Assembly: GCA_947039055.1 (NCBI GenBank)
Contig: CAMQYB010000018.1
Location: 1 to 16,720 of the forward strand
Direction of reading: 5' to 3'
DNA: 16,720 nt
From: an uncultured Deferribacteraceae bacterium
Lineage (GTDB): Bacteria; Chrysiogenota; Deferribacteres; Deferribacterales; Mucispirillaceae
Both the position numbers and the translations under genes were made by a program. Of this stretch, positions 1 through 8,052 are shown one piece after another. The notes beneath the pieces were generated by a model that saw nothing but the letters and a program-made list of their open reading frames with translations, did no database searches and had not been told where the DNA came from. How positions within the stretch are numbered: position 1 is the stretch's first letter; each line of letters begins with the position of its first letter.

Positions 1-132
1 ATGGCAAAACAATATAATCTCTATAACAATTAAATATCTTTTCTTACAACCAAACTTATATAAAATTATTTTACTGTAATTCTAATCTATTATATATCTG
101 AAAACTAACCATAGCGATCTAACTATATTTAC
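1..132. other. AT-rich intergenic end of window
   Basis: This very AT-rich stretch lies beyond the terminator of the oxidoreductase operon. The first 33 bases read ATG to TAA for ten codons on the plus strand. They could be the tail of a gene cut by the window edge or chance, and there is no way to tell from here. I see no RNA gene or promoter that I would defend. Confidence 0.5.
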
Positions 133-172
133 AAAAAAAGCCACCCTAAACTAAATTGCTTAAGATGACTTT
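133..172 (-). terminator. Intrinsic terminator of the molybdenum oxidoreductase operon
   Basis: Read on the minus strand, bases 172-160 (AAAGTCATCTTAA) pair with 149-137 (TTAGGGTGGCTTT) as a 13-bp RNA stem. Four or so of the pairs are G-U. The loop is ten bases, and the 3' arm runs directly into seven T. On the plus strand the same bases would carry three A-C mismatches, so the structure works well only for transcripts coming from the oxidoreductase operon. It lies 38 bases past the stop codon of the cytochrome b gene. Confidence 0.8.
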
Positions 173-209
173 TTTAATAAAATTTTACTCTATGTTTTAA
201 TTAAATACT

Positions 210-923
210 TTATGATTTGTTTTTAAATAGTCCTGGATGTTTCTTCTTCGCATGATCAACTGTATCTGTACCAGTTTTAAATATCGCCTTATATCCAGCT
301 CTATTAATCGGATGGACAGCAAGGTAGATATGTATAATAAGAAATATCAACATAGCCATATATCCTGCAAGATGTAGCGTTCTTACTATTGATGCAAATT
401 CAGGGTTTATACTAGTTCTAACGCTCAACAACACGCCCGATACTAACATTAATAAACATATCGCAATCACGCCCCATACAGCAAGCATTTGAAAGATATT
501 ATACTTACCCATCCTTTTCGGGTATACAAAATCAATATAAACTCGTTTACTATCTTCTACACCTTCCTTAACATAAGTGCTCCAACTTTCATCAGCATTC
601 TTTTGTGGAGTAGCATCCCATTTAAAAATCTTTGGTAACATAGATATTATAAATGGAATAGATATAATAATCCATACAACACCTATACCTCTATGAACTA
701 TTCTACACACCTGAATCCCTGTATGTATAATTTGATCCGTTGCACTTACTCCTGAAAAAACTGAAAACGGTATTCCAAATAGGTATGCAAGCCATGAAAA
801 AGCAGGAGAAACAAGTGGTGTGCCTGTTATAATTAAAAACATTATCACATGTATAATGTGCTTATGATACCATATTTGCATATTAGAAAACAATCTTATC
901 TCGTTTGTATTTTCACTACTCAT
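210..923 (-). CDS. Di-haem cytochrome b membrane subunit (FdnI/PhsC-like)
   Basis: A 237-residue integral membrane protein that would pass electrons between the menaquinone pool and the Fe-S subunit. Four hydrophobic segments are visible, at about 23-43, 80-97, 143-166 and 187-205. Candidate haem ligands are His22 or His25 in the first helix, His77 in a VHRGIG motif, and His184 and His198, which are 14 residues apart. The known haem ligands of FdnI of formate dehydrogenase-N (His18, His57, His155, His169) show the same pattern, including the 14-residue spacing. It is the last gene of the operon. Its ATG overlaps the stop of the Fe-S gene (TAATG), and GAGGAGGAG lies just upstream. FdnI, HydC and PhsC belong to one broad family, so the subunit does not fix the substrate. 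Confidence 0.85.
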   Translation of the reverse strand: MSSENTNEIRLFSNMQIWYHKHIIHVIMFLIITGTPLVSPAFSWLAYLFGIPFSVFSGVSATDQIIHTGIQVCRIVHRGIGVVWIIISIPFIISMLPKIFKWDATPQKNADESWSTYVKEGVEDSKRVYIDFVYPKRMGKYNIFQMLAVWGVIAICLLMLVSGVLLSVRTSINPEFASIVRTLHLAGYMAMLIFLIIHIYLAVHPINRAGYKAIFKTGTDTVDHAKKKHPGLFKNKS

Positions 924-1741
924 TATTTCTCCTCCTCGTTATTAAATGGTGAGTCTGCACTATTTTTCTTCCAGTGCCTTGCATGCAATCCTACAACAGC
1001 TAATGTTGCAACACCTGCTGCAATTCCACCTACTTTAATAATATCTCTTGCCGTTGCTGTAAAACTTCTAGGTGATTTTGGTATTAAATATTCATCTTGA
1101 TTTTCAACAGGTGCAATAGTTATAAATTGTAAACTACCTACTTGTGAATTTATCTCATCTAGTCCGTAAGCGATAAATGGTTTATTGAAAACCTTACTGT
1201 AATTTTCCACACGTTTTAAAGCTTCTGCTTTTACATAATCTTCGTCACCAGAAAAGATAGCAACAGATGGACAAGCAACATCACAAGCCGTTCTAAGTCC
1301 AGCATCTAATCTGTCATAGCACATGATACACTTGTATGATCTACCAGTTTCTGGAGAGTACTCAGGGATATCATAAGGACATGCATCTCTACACGATTGA
1401 CATCCAACACATAGATCCTCATCAATCACTACAGCTCCACTCTCACGTTTTGATATAGCCTTAGTCGGACAAATTTCAAGACATTGAGGAACACTACAAT
1501 GATTGCAATGCTTTAATGCAGTAACAGCTAAAACGTTCGGAAAATTTCCTGATTCTGAATAAACAGGTTTTATATAGTTATAATGTTCTAGTTTTTCAGA
1601 TATAGATTTTTCTATATTATAATTTTTATCACGTTGAAGTCTAACACGATTTTCTGTAGAGCAACCTATCGTACAACTAAAACATTTTATGCATGCTTGA
1701 GAATCGAAACATACCATCTTTTTCTTACTTTGATTTTCCAT
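923..1741 (-). CDS. Four-cluster ferredoxin-like electron-transfer subunit with C-terminal membrane anchor
   Basis: A 272-residue beta subunit of a molybdopterin oxidoreductase. Sixteen cysteines fall into four groups fitting four [4Fe-4S] clusters: 17/20/23/27, 79/82/87/91, 111/114/117/121 and 138/141/153/157. It has no signal peptide, so it should be carried across the membrane by the Tat signal of the catalytic subunit. Residues about 236-253 form a hydrophobic helix followed by basic residues (HARHWKK). Such a C-terminal anchor is typical of FdnH of formate dehydrogenase-N and is absent from PhsB and DmsB types. The ATG overlaps the stop of the catalytic gene as TAATG, and AAGGAGG lies 8 bases upstream. 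The subunit family is secure; the substrate of the enzyme is not. Confidence 0.9.
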   Translation of the reverse strand: MENQSKKKMVCFDSQACIKCFSCTIGCSTENRVRLQRDKNYNIEKSISEKLEHYNYIKPVYSESGNFPNVLAVTALKHCNHCSVPQCLEICPTKAISKRESGAVVIDEDLCVGCQSCRDACPYDIPEYSPETGRSYKCIMCYDRLDAGLRTACDVACPSVAIFSGDEDYVKAEALKRVENYSKVFNKPFIAYGLDEINSQVGSLQFITIAPVENQDEYLIPKSPRSFTATARDIIKVGGIAAGVATLAVVGLHARHWKKNSADSPFNNEEEK

Positions 1742-4284
1742 TAGTTAGCCCTCCTTACCTTAACAATAAAATCCTGTGATGATGCAGACCCCTCAACTGG
1801 AGCAAAAATATGTGTCGCCACATGATTAGGATTAAATCCTATTTTTGATGCTACTGAGAGTTTATCACTCATCTTATTAAAGTATCCAGATCCTACACCG
1901 TAGAATGAAAATAAAGATGTTGGATTAACAGTATCTGTAAGAACTACTCTTGCTTTTGTAACCATTGATGGACGATCAATATTATAAATCTCTACTATAT
2001 CATTAGACGTTAATCCTAAACTCTCACCCTTCTCTCTATTCATAAATACAGCGTCGTAATCTAGCATTGAGCCTATAGTTGATAGTAATATATTGTTCCT
2101 TGTTTGAGCACCTGTAAATGAAGACAACGGATGAAAACCTGTGATAGGAATAAACTCATCGTAATCTAAAGTTTCCTTTTTAGTCATCCAATATGGAGGT
2201 GCCCATGTTATTAACGGAGTAAAATATTTAGCATCATTATAACGTTTCTCTTTCAACAATTTATCATGCCATTTAGACATAAATAGAGAGTAAATCTCTA
2301 ACTTACCAGTAGCTGTGTTCTTAGCCTTAGGTATAACTTTTGCAGAGTCACCACACCATATACCGTTAGAGTATAAAGTGCTTACGTTAAAGTTTGATTT
2401 CTCGTTAGCCGTCATACCTGTAATATTGTCTAGCCCATATTGAGTAAGATAATCTACTCCACCTTTACTAAACTCTCCAAAATATTTATCATACTCTGCT
2501 GGTGTAAAGATACGTTGTGCTAGTTGTTCAATAATCCAGTATCCGTTTTTAGCCTGATACATAGGTGCAACTGCTTGCTGATGAAGTGCTATAACTGGAA
2601 AAGTTGCTTTGAACCCTGTAACAGGAGGCTCGCTTCTCTCCATAAATGTTGTGTCAGGTAAGATAACATCAGCGAACATTGTTGTTTCATTCCAGTATGG
2701 AGAGATACATAAAATCATCTCCATCTTAGTTAACGCAGTCGCCATATCAGCACCACCACCGCCACCTATACTGTTTAAACCATTAATAAATGCAAACTTC
2801 ATTTTATACGGTTTTTCATCTAAAACTGCTTTAGGAAATAAACGACGCATATGAGTTAATTTAATTAATTCAAACCCTTTCACATTCTCTTTATAATATT
2901 TATCTACCTGCTCAACGCCTTCAATCTTAGGAGCTGTTAATGGTGATTTTAACTTAACTGTTCTGCCATATACAAGTCCACCTTTTCTGCCATAAACACC
3001 AAGCAATCCATTAACTACTGCGATTAGATGCTTCTCTTGAGTTGAGTTATAATATCTTGTTGCACGATATCCTCTCTCTAAAAAGCATGCTGGTTTTGTA
3101 TCGTTAAGATCTTTAGCTAATTTTTTTATCTGCTCAACCGTAATACCAGATTTTTCTGCCATCTCTTCAACCGTATAACCTTTAGTTGAGTCTATTAACA
3201 TCTGTAAGCCTGTTTTAACAGCTACACCATTAATCTCAAACTCTCCTAATATCGCTGGTTGAGTTGATTTTGACTTCATTACAAAATCTTGAGCAACTTC
3301 ATCGTATACCATATAATCTTTTCCACTAGCCGTCTCGTTTTCACTATCTGCCATACTATACGCTTGAAATGTTTCTAAATTAACTAACATATCTGAGTTT
3401 GTATATTTAACCAAATACTCTTCATCATAATATTTATTGTCAAAAATCTCTTTAGTTAAACCCATTAATAAATATATATCTCTTCCTGGGATTACTGGTA
3501 ACCACTCAGTGTCCGTCTCTCCAGTACCTGCTGCTTTACGGGGATCGATCAATACTGTTTTTAAACCGTTCTTACGTCCTCTACCGTATGCTGCACCCCA
3601 AGGAAATGCAACTAAACCACCTGCTGGATTTCTACTTATCAATACTGCAAGTTTTGCGTTTTCATAATCACCCATAACAGCTGAATTACCAGCTCGTGAT
3701 TCTTTTCCACCTGTAAAAATAGATCCGAAACCTAACTCGTTGGCAGATGCAAAACACCCATCTGCATAACTAAATGTGTTTGGAGTTCCGTAACATTTTA
3801 TAAAATAATCATCTAAACCTATCGCTGTGTTAAATCTTGGCATATAAGCAACTGAGTGAGACTCATTACTATCTCTCAACTCTTTTAACTTAGTTGCAAC
3901 CATATCTAACGCCTCATCCCATGATGCTTCTCTAAACTCACCCTCACCACGTTCACCAACTCTTATAAGTGGAGTTTTAATTCTATCAGGATTATAAAGA
4001 GCACCTATTGCAGCTTTTCCTCTACCACATATAGCTGGATAAGGTGAATTTGGATTTGCTTCAAGACGAACTAACCGTTCATCACGCACATACCCTATCA
4101 TAGGACAGAATTGAGCACACATTCTACAACATAGAAAAACCTGCCTCTCTATACCAAAATCTGCTTTTGAAACGGCTGCCACTGCTTCTGCAACCAATTC
4201 TCCGTTACTACCCATTCCAATGGCAGCAGTTGCCGCAACAGTTGACAGAGATGCTTTTACAAAATTTCTCCGTGTCAATTTCAT
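1741..4284 (-). CDS. Tat-exported molybdopterin oxidoreductase catalytic subunit (PsrA/PhsA/ArrA-like)
   Basis: Catalytic subunit of a periplasmic-side molybdenum or tungsten respiratory enzyme, 847 residues from the chosen ATG. An in-frame TTG at 4296 would add four residues, but GGGGGT sits five bases before the ATG at 4284, and MKLTRRNFVKAS is then a proper twin-arginine signal start. Cys53, Cys56, Cys60 and Cys86 form the [4Fe-4S] site, followed by GRGK. Cys177, in YADGCFASAN after GTPN, is the likely metal ligand. No His follows this Cys, unlike the Cys/Sec-His of formate dehydrogenases, which argues against formate as substrate. The C-terminal region has the usual cofactor-binding domain (HPLSSFTGAQTRNN at about 705). 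Polysulfide, thiosulfate, arsenate or selenate are all possible substrates. First gene of the operon. Confidence 0.85.
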   Translation of the reverse strand: MKLTRRNFVKASLSTVAATAAIGMGSNGELVAEAVAAVSKADFGIERQVFLCCRMCAQFCPMIGYVRDERLVRLEANPNSPYPAICGRGKAAIGALYNPDRIKTPLIRVGERGEGEFREASWDEALDMVATKLKELRDSNESHSVAYMPRFNTAIGLDDYFIKCYGTPNTFSYADGCFASANELGFGSIFTGGKESRAGNSAVMGDYENAKLAVLISRNPAGGLVAFPWGAAYGRGRKNGLKTVLIDPRKAAGTGETDTEWLPVIPGRDIYLLMGLTKEIFDNKYYDEEYLVKYTNSDMLVNLETFQAYSMADSENETASGKDYMVYDEVAQDFVMKSKSTQPAILGEFEINGVAVKTGLQMLIDSTKGYTVEEMAEKSGITVEQIKKLAKDLNDTKPACFLERGYRATRYYNSTQEKHLIAVVNGLLGVYGRKGGLVYGRTVKLKSPLTAPKIEGVEQVDKYYKENVKGFELIKLTHMRRLFPKAVLDEKPYKMKFAFINGLNSIGGGGGADMATALTKMEMILCISPYWNETTMFADVILPDTTFMERSEPPVTGFKATFPVIALHQQAVAPMYQAKNGYWIIEQLAQRIFTPAEYDKYFGEFSKGGVDYLTQYGLDNITGMTANEKSNFNVSTLYSNGIWCGDSAKVIPKAKNTATGKLEIYSLFMSKWHDKLLKEKRYNDAKYFTPLITWAPPYWMTKKETLDYDEFIPITGFHPLSSFTGAQTRNNILLSTIGSMLDYDAVFMNREKGESLGLTSNDIVEIYNIDRPSMVTKARVVLTDTVNPTSLFSFYGVGSGYFNKMSDKLSVASKIGFNPNHVATHIFAPVEGSASSQDFIVKVRRAN

Positions 4285-4368
4285 GAATACCCCCAAAATA
4301 TTTTATTTTTAACAGTTAGCATTTATACATATATTTATTTAACTAATTTAACGATAACATACTGTTTG

Positions 4369-4390
4369 TTAATAATCAATAGATTATTAA
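4369..4390. promoter_or_regulatory. Perfect 9-bp dyad upstream of the oxidoreductase operon
   Basis: TTAATAATC and GATTATTAA are perfect reverse complements separated by AATA. The site lies 85 bp upstream of the catalytic-subunit ATG, where an activator or repressor operator would be expected. The 4-bp centre resembles CRP/FNR-type spacing, but the half-sites (TAATC/GATTA) are not the FNR half-sites (TTGAT/ATCAA), so I assign no regulator. The region is so AT-rich that chance is not excluded. Confidence 0.4.
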
Positions 4391-5007
4391 TATAACAATG
4401 TTATAACTATTTTTCTTTATTTAACAAGAGTTTATATAATTATCTGTTTTTTCTACATATTAATATACTTTTTTTTACAAACAATTTATAACTATATACA
4501 AACAGTAGTACAATTGTTTTATATTTTAATAATTATATTCGGATAATAACACTCTTATTATCTTTCAAAAAGAGTGTAGTTACATTTTATTGAAAATATT
4601 TCAACTACCTTTTCTTACTAGATGATTTTAGAAAATAACTACGACTACATAGAACAATACGAACGTAATACGCTTGGTATTTCAAGATATTCTATTGCTT
4701 TTATAGCACAGTCAAATATTTTAAAAATAGTTTTTAGCAGATATAAAGCTAGTTATATCAACATATTTATACCTAACCCTTATAATTACATCTTATTAAG
4801 AATATTTCTTATAAATGCTCTTGATATTTTAATTTTAACTTCAGTAAGTTAAATTACTCTCAAAGATGTGGCAAGATATTAGATCAATACACTACTGTTT
4901 ATAATATATTACTGATCACTATCGAACCAGTGCATAAAACATAGAACATTGTTATGTAATAACTGTCTACAAAGGATATTATTTTAAAAAATTATTTAAT
5001 TTTGATT

Positions 5008-5115
5008 TGTTTTGGGTAACGACGACTTCACATCGCAGTTATTGTCATCTTGCGATCTATTTACTGGTTTATTGATTTCATTTGTATTCACTAAGGCGAA
5101 CAGATTGCTTACTGT
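5008..5115. repeat. Possible dispersed intergenic repeat, copy A
   Basis: This segment is visibly less AT-rich than its flanks. It shares several words, in the same orientation and order, with the sequence after mqnA. Both begin TTTTGATT followed by GGGTAA (here 5000-5019, there 16624-16646). Both then contain TAT, a short variable part and ACTGGTTY (here 5058-5070, there 16649-16662). In this copy about 40 bp containing a 6-bp hairpin lies between the two words. The match is patchy, so a shared element is a hypothesis. Confidence 0.3.
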
Positions 5116-5237
5116 ACTTAACTCTAAACACTATAATTTACCTTGTGCTACTTTCTACACAAAGAGATAAAAACATCTTATATATATAAAATTCTAGGCG
5201 TAAACACAACCACGACTGCTTAAAACGTTATACACAT

Positions 5238-6212
5238 TTACTGTTTCTTTCTACTTGTATATATTGCAACCGTGAATGTTGCAACTATTATCATTAAGTA
5301 CGCAATAATCTGACTTGTGTTAAGCGTTATTTTAACTATTACTATATCGGCTATAGTTGCGAATATTTTCTGTGATGCAAGTATGACTGCAACCGTTGTT
5401 GGTGCACTATATTTATGTCCGAAAAAGTATAGATAATATGCGATCGTACCTGCAAATAAACCGATATATCCAAGCGATAACCAAGTTCTTAAATCTGTCC
5501 ATACAGATATATCTATCGCCATCAAACTTTCTCTTTCAACAATCAGTACAAGTGGGATACTTAGAACAACAAATGTCAAACTTTGGAAAAATAGTAATAC
5601 ATCAGGAGGTGTATCGTTCTTCATCATTCTGTTAGTGAGTAAGATATAAGCAGTGTATCCGAAACTTGCAATAACACAGATAAATATGCCTATCTGTGGC
5701 GTAATTGTATTTGTCGCACTATTAACAATGGGTGAGATTACACCTTTAATATCTGATTGTTCAACAGTTGATATAAGTAATGCACCTTGTTCTCTTGTTA
5801 ATATAATTATCGCAGTGAGTGATACAGTTGCTGAAAGAAACAGTATTAATGGTACTCTTTTTTTATAGATCAATATACTGGCAATAGGCACAAGTATAAC
5901 GCTTAATGATATAAGCAGAATTCCAATCGATCCATAAGTTACAGCACGAACGCCGTATATTGAACAGCTTAATGCTAGAAATAAACATACGCTTGTTATG
6001 ATAGAGTTTCGTATAACAACTTTAGATGTGTCTTTGATCTTTTTGAACGCAATGATACCGAATATTATAAGTGGTACTGTGTATCTAAATAGTATTTCAA
6101 AGAATACACCTATCCCTAACTCGCCGTTATATCTAGTAGGAATAAATGCAATTCCCCATATTAATGATGCTACTAAAAGAGCTATAGTCGCTGTAACTGC
6201 CTGTCTGTTCAT
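5238..6212 (-). CDS. EamA/DMT-superfamily permease
   Basis: A 324-residue inner-membrane protein with about ten hydrophobic segments arranged as two EamA repeats (roughly residues 6-135 and 172-320). Members of this drug/metabolite transporter superfamily move amino acids, nucleosides or other small molecules, usually outward. The substrate cannot be read from the sequence. SLIWGIAFIPTR near the N-terminus and FAGTIAYYLYFFGHKYSAPTT near the C-terminus are typical of the family. I start it at the ATG at 6212, because GGAG lies five bases upstream. The longer reading from a TTG at 6245 has no such site and would add eleven polar residues. It is transcribed alone, divergently from modABC, from a sigma-70-like promoter at 6308-6336. 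No clear terminator is visible after the stop. Confidence 0.85.
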   Translation of the reverse strand: MNRQAVTATIALLVASLIWGIAFIPTRYNGELGIGVFFEILFRYTVPLIIFGIIAFKKIKDTSKVVIRNSIITSVCLFLALSCSIYGVRAVTYGSIGILLISLSVILVPIASILIYKKRVPLILFLSATVSLTAIIILTREQGALLISTVEQSDIKGVISPIVNSATNTITPQIGIFICVIASFGYTAYILLTNRMMKNDTPPDVLLFFQSLTFVVLSIPLVLIVERESLMAIDISVWTDLRTWLSLGYIGLFAGTIAYYLYFFGHKYSAPTTVAVILASQKIFATIADIVIVKITLNTSQIIAYLMIIVATFTVAIYTSRKKQ

Positions 6213-6307
6213 AACTGCTCCATGTATTAAGTTGTAATTAATCAATAAGTTATAATCGCAGTAACTACTTCACAATCAATAACTATTCAATTTTTAATAT
6301 GGTGGAA

Positions 6308-6336
6308 ATTTTACTAGTTATAAGAACTTTTGTCAA
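6308..6336 (-). promoter_or_regulatory. Sigma-70-type promoter of the EamA permease gene
   Basis: On the minus strand TTGACA (6336-6331) is followed after exactly 17 bp by TAAAAT (6313-6308). That is a perfect -35 box and a 5/6 match at -10. Transcription would start near 6301, leaving a leader of about 90 bases before the ATG at 6212. Confidence 0.65.
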
Positions 6337-6444
6337 ATTTATAAAACATTATTCTCTTTGTTAAATTATATATATAAATCATAGTTTTACCCTTTTCAAC
6401 TTGACTACACATATCATTAATGTTAAATTTTACTATATCTATTA

Positions 6445-6473
6445 TTAAAATTTCTTTATATAATGAATATAAT
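6445..6473 (+). promoter_or_regulatory. Candidate promoter of modABC
   Basis: TTAAAA (6445-6450), a 17-bp spacer and TATAAT (6468-6473) give a plausible sigma-70 promoter with a start near 6480 and a very short leader. A second TATAAT at 6459-6464 has no matching -35 box. Nothing in the 6213-6496 gap convincingly matches a ModE operator. Confidence 0.4.
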
Positions 6474-6496
6474 AATTATCTAGGGTGGTGATTGAA

Positions 6497-7345
6497 ATGA
6501 AAAGAACAACTTTAACATTTCCAACTTTTTTAATAAAAATGGTTTTATTGTCAGTATTTATTTTTAGCAATATCTCAGAAACTCAAGCAATACATAAGCC
6601 TCTAAATCCTGAATATAAAATGGTTAAGCTTGATAGAGTTTTTTCAGGTGAAATCAATGTTGCAGTTGCATCATCACTAATAGATGCTGTGACTGAGATC
6701 GCAAATAATTATCAGAAAAAATATCCAGAGCATACGGTAAATATATCTAGTTCAGGATCAGGAACTCTTGCAAGACAGATTGAAAATGGTGCACCATTTA
6801 ATGTGTTTATCTCAGCCTCATCTAAATGGATCAACTATCTTGATGATAAATCTTTATTAGATAAACATTACATCAATAGACTACCTATCAGAAATGTACT
6901 CGTTTTAATAGGTAATAAAAAAATTAAAAATGTTGACACAAGTAATATGATTAGATTCCTCGCAAAAAGTAGAGGCAAAATAGCGTTAGGTGATCCAAAC
7001 ACCGTGCCAGTTGGCGAATATTCAAAAGAGTTTCTTTCTAATAGTGGACTGTTTAACAAAATAGAGAAATATGCCGTATTTGTGAACTCTGTAAGAACAG
7101 CAACAAGGTATATTCAGCTAGGCGAAGTTGAACTTGCTATAGTATACTCAACAGACGCTGTATCATTAAAGAAAAATGAATACAATCTATTAGAAACTCT
7201 TGATCCGTTATTATATGGAGATATAAGATACACAGCAGCTATCATTGCAGAAAATCATTCACTTATAACTAAAAGTTTTTATAATTATCTGCTCTCAGAC
7301 GAAGCTATAGAAATTATTAAAAAATATGGATATAAATCAGTTTAA
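6497..7345 (+). CDS. modA: Molybdate ABC transporter, periplasmic binding protein ModA
   Basis: Binds molybdate or tungstate in the periplasm and delivers it to ModB. The 282-residue protein starts with a Sec-type signal (MKRTTL, hydrophobic 11-25, likely cut near SETQA at 27-31). It has no lipobox cysteine. Family hallmarks are VAVASSL (55-61), SSGSGTLARQI (85-95) and LGDPNTVPVGEY (164-175), which line the oxyanion pocket in known ModA proteins. The ATG at 6497 is preferred over a GTG at 6485, because the purine-rich AGGGTGGTG lies at the right distance before the ATG and MKR is a normal signal start. Its stop overlaps the ModB start as TAATG. The related sulfate-binding family is less likely given the SGSG and DPxxVPxG motifs. 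Confidence 0.9.
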   Translation: MKRTTLTFPTFLIKMVLLSVFIFSNISETQAIHKPLNPEYKMVKLDRVFSGEINVAVASSLIDAVTEIANNYQKKYPEHTVNISSSGSGTLARQIENGAPFNVFISASSKWINYLDDKSLLDKHYINRLPIRNVLVLIGNKKIKNVDTSNMIRFLAKSRGKIALGDPNTVPVGEYSKEFLSNSGLFNKIEKYAVFVNSVRTATRYIQLGEVELAIVYSTDAVSLKKNEYNLLETLDPLLYGDIRYTAAIIAENHSLITKSFYNYLLSDEAIEIIKKYGYKSV

Positions 7346-8052
7346 TGGAAGGGTTTCTAGGCTTTAATTATAACGAACTAATAGCGATTAAATTATCTCT
7401 AAAAGTTGCGTTGTGTTCAGTATTCGTCACTCTACCCTTCGGTATCTTATGCGGATATGTACTTGCAAGGTTCTCATTTAGAGGAAAAATATTATTAGAC
7501 TCAATCGTAAACCTACCTTTAATTCTACCTCCTGTTATAACAGGTTATCTTCTTCTCTTAACTTTCGGTAAGAACGGATATATCGGTAAATATCTATACA
7601 ACCTATTTGATATATCTTTCGCATTCAACTGGAAAGGAGCAGTTCTAGCATCAGCTGTTGTATCGTTTCCATTAATGGTGAGAGCGATCCGTGTTGCTAT
7701 AGAACAAGTTGATCCATCGTATGAGAAAGTTGCAGGAACGCTTGGTGCATCAAAATTAAAGGTGTTTTTTACTATAACTATACCGCTTGCTATGAACGGT
7801 ATCATCGCAGGTACAGTTACTGCATTTGCAAGAAGTTTAGGCGAATTTGGAGCAACTATAACATTTGTGTCAAACATTCCTGGTAAAACTAATACAATAC
7901 CTATTGAGATTTACTCTCTTATACAAAACCCTTCATCAAATGATGCATCTATAATAAAACTTGTGATTATATCTATCGTAATTGCGTTTTTATCACTTAT
8001 GTTATCAGAGTTATTTGTAAGAAGAACAACTGCTGGTTCAAAGGATAGATAG
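7345..8052 (+). CDS. modB: Molybdate ABC transporter permease ModB
   Basis: Membrane channel subunit of the molybdate importer, 235 residues, with five or six hydrophobic segments. Residues 127-147 (starting EKVAGTLGAS, ending TITIP) are the EAA loop that docks on the ATPase. RSLGEFGAT at 163-171 is strongly conserved in ModB and CysT/CysW permeases. VNLPLILPPVITGY at 55-68 is also typical of ModB. The start codon overlaps the modA stop, and the stop TAG directly abuts the modC ATG, so translation of the three genes is probably coupled. There is only a weak ribosome site (ATGGAT) of its own. Length matches the family. Confidence 0.92.
   Translation: MEGFLGFNYNELIAIKLSLKVALCSVFVTLPFGILCGYVLARFSFRGKILLDSIVNLPLILPPVITGYLLLLTFGKNGYIGKYLYNLFDISFAFNWKGAVLASAVVSFPLMVRAIRVAIEQVDPSYEKVAGTLGASKLKVFFTITIPLAMNGIIAGTVTAFARSLGEFGATITFVSNIPGKTNTIPIEIYSLIQNPSSNDASIIKLVIISIVIAFLSLMLSELFVRRTTAGSKDR

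Larger units (their letters stand above)
4285..5237. other. Long intergenic region: operon leader, AT-rich gap and less AT-rich island
   Basis: About 950 bp separate the oxidoreductase operon from the EamA gene, and I find no convincing gene in it. From 4285 to about 5000 it is extremely AT-rich and carries a perfect dyad at 4369-4390. A weaker hairpin lies at 4549-4577 (8-bp arms, 13-base loop, no T-run). From about 5008 to 5115 the G+C rises noticeably. That part holds an ATCGCA/TGCGAT hairpin (5032-5037 and 5051-5056) and words shared with the right end of the window. On the minus strand this island stays open for 44 codons between stops, with a protein-like composition but no clear start, so it may be a gene relic or a dispersed repeat. 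Confidence 0.55.

Noticed and set aside
1..33. Ten-codon ATG-to-TAA frame at the left edge
   Set aside because: It is too short to judge. It may be the tail of a cut gene, but no context supports it.
1741..4284. Formate dehydrogenase as the identity of the operon
   Set aside because: The beta and gamma subunits fit, but the catalytic subunit lacks the Cys/Sec-His pair of formate dehydrogenases at the metal ligand.
4549..4577. Terminator at the ACACTCTT/AAGAGTGT hairpin
   Set aside because: The stem is only eight bases with a 13-base loop, and no T-run follows on either strand.
4622..4852. Plus-strand reading frame of 76 codons in the long intergenic gap
   Set aside because: It has no ribosome site, is rich in Ile, Tyr and Asn as expected of AT-rich non-coding DNA, and shows no recognisable motif. 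It is kept only as part of the gap description.
5238..6245. TTG at 6245 as the start of the EamA permease
   Set aside because: The ATG at 6212 has GGAG five bases upstream and begins directly before the first membrane helix. The longer form has no ribosome site.
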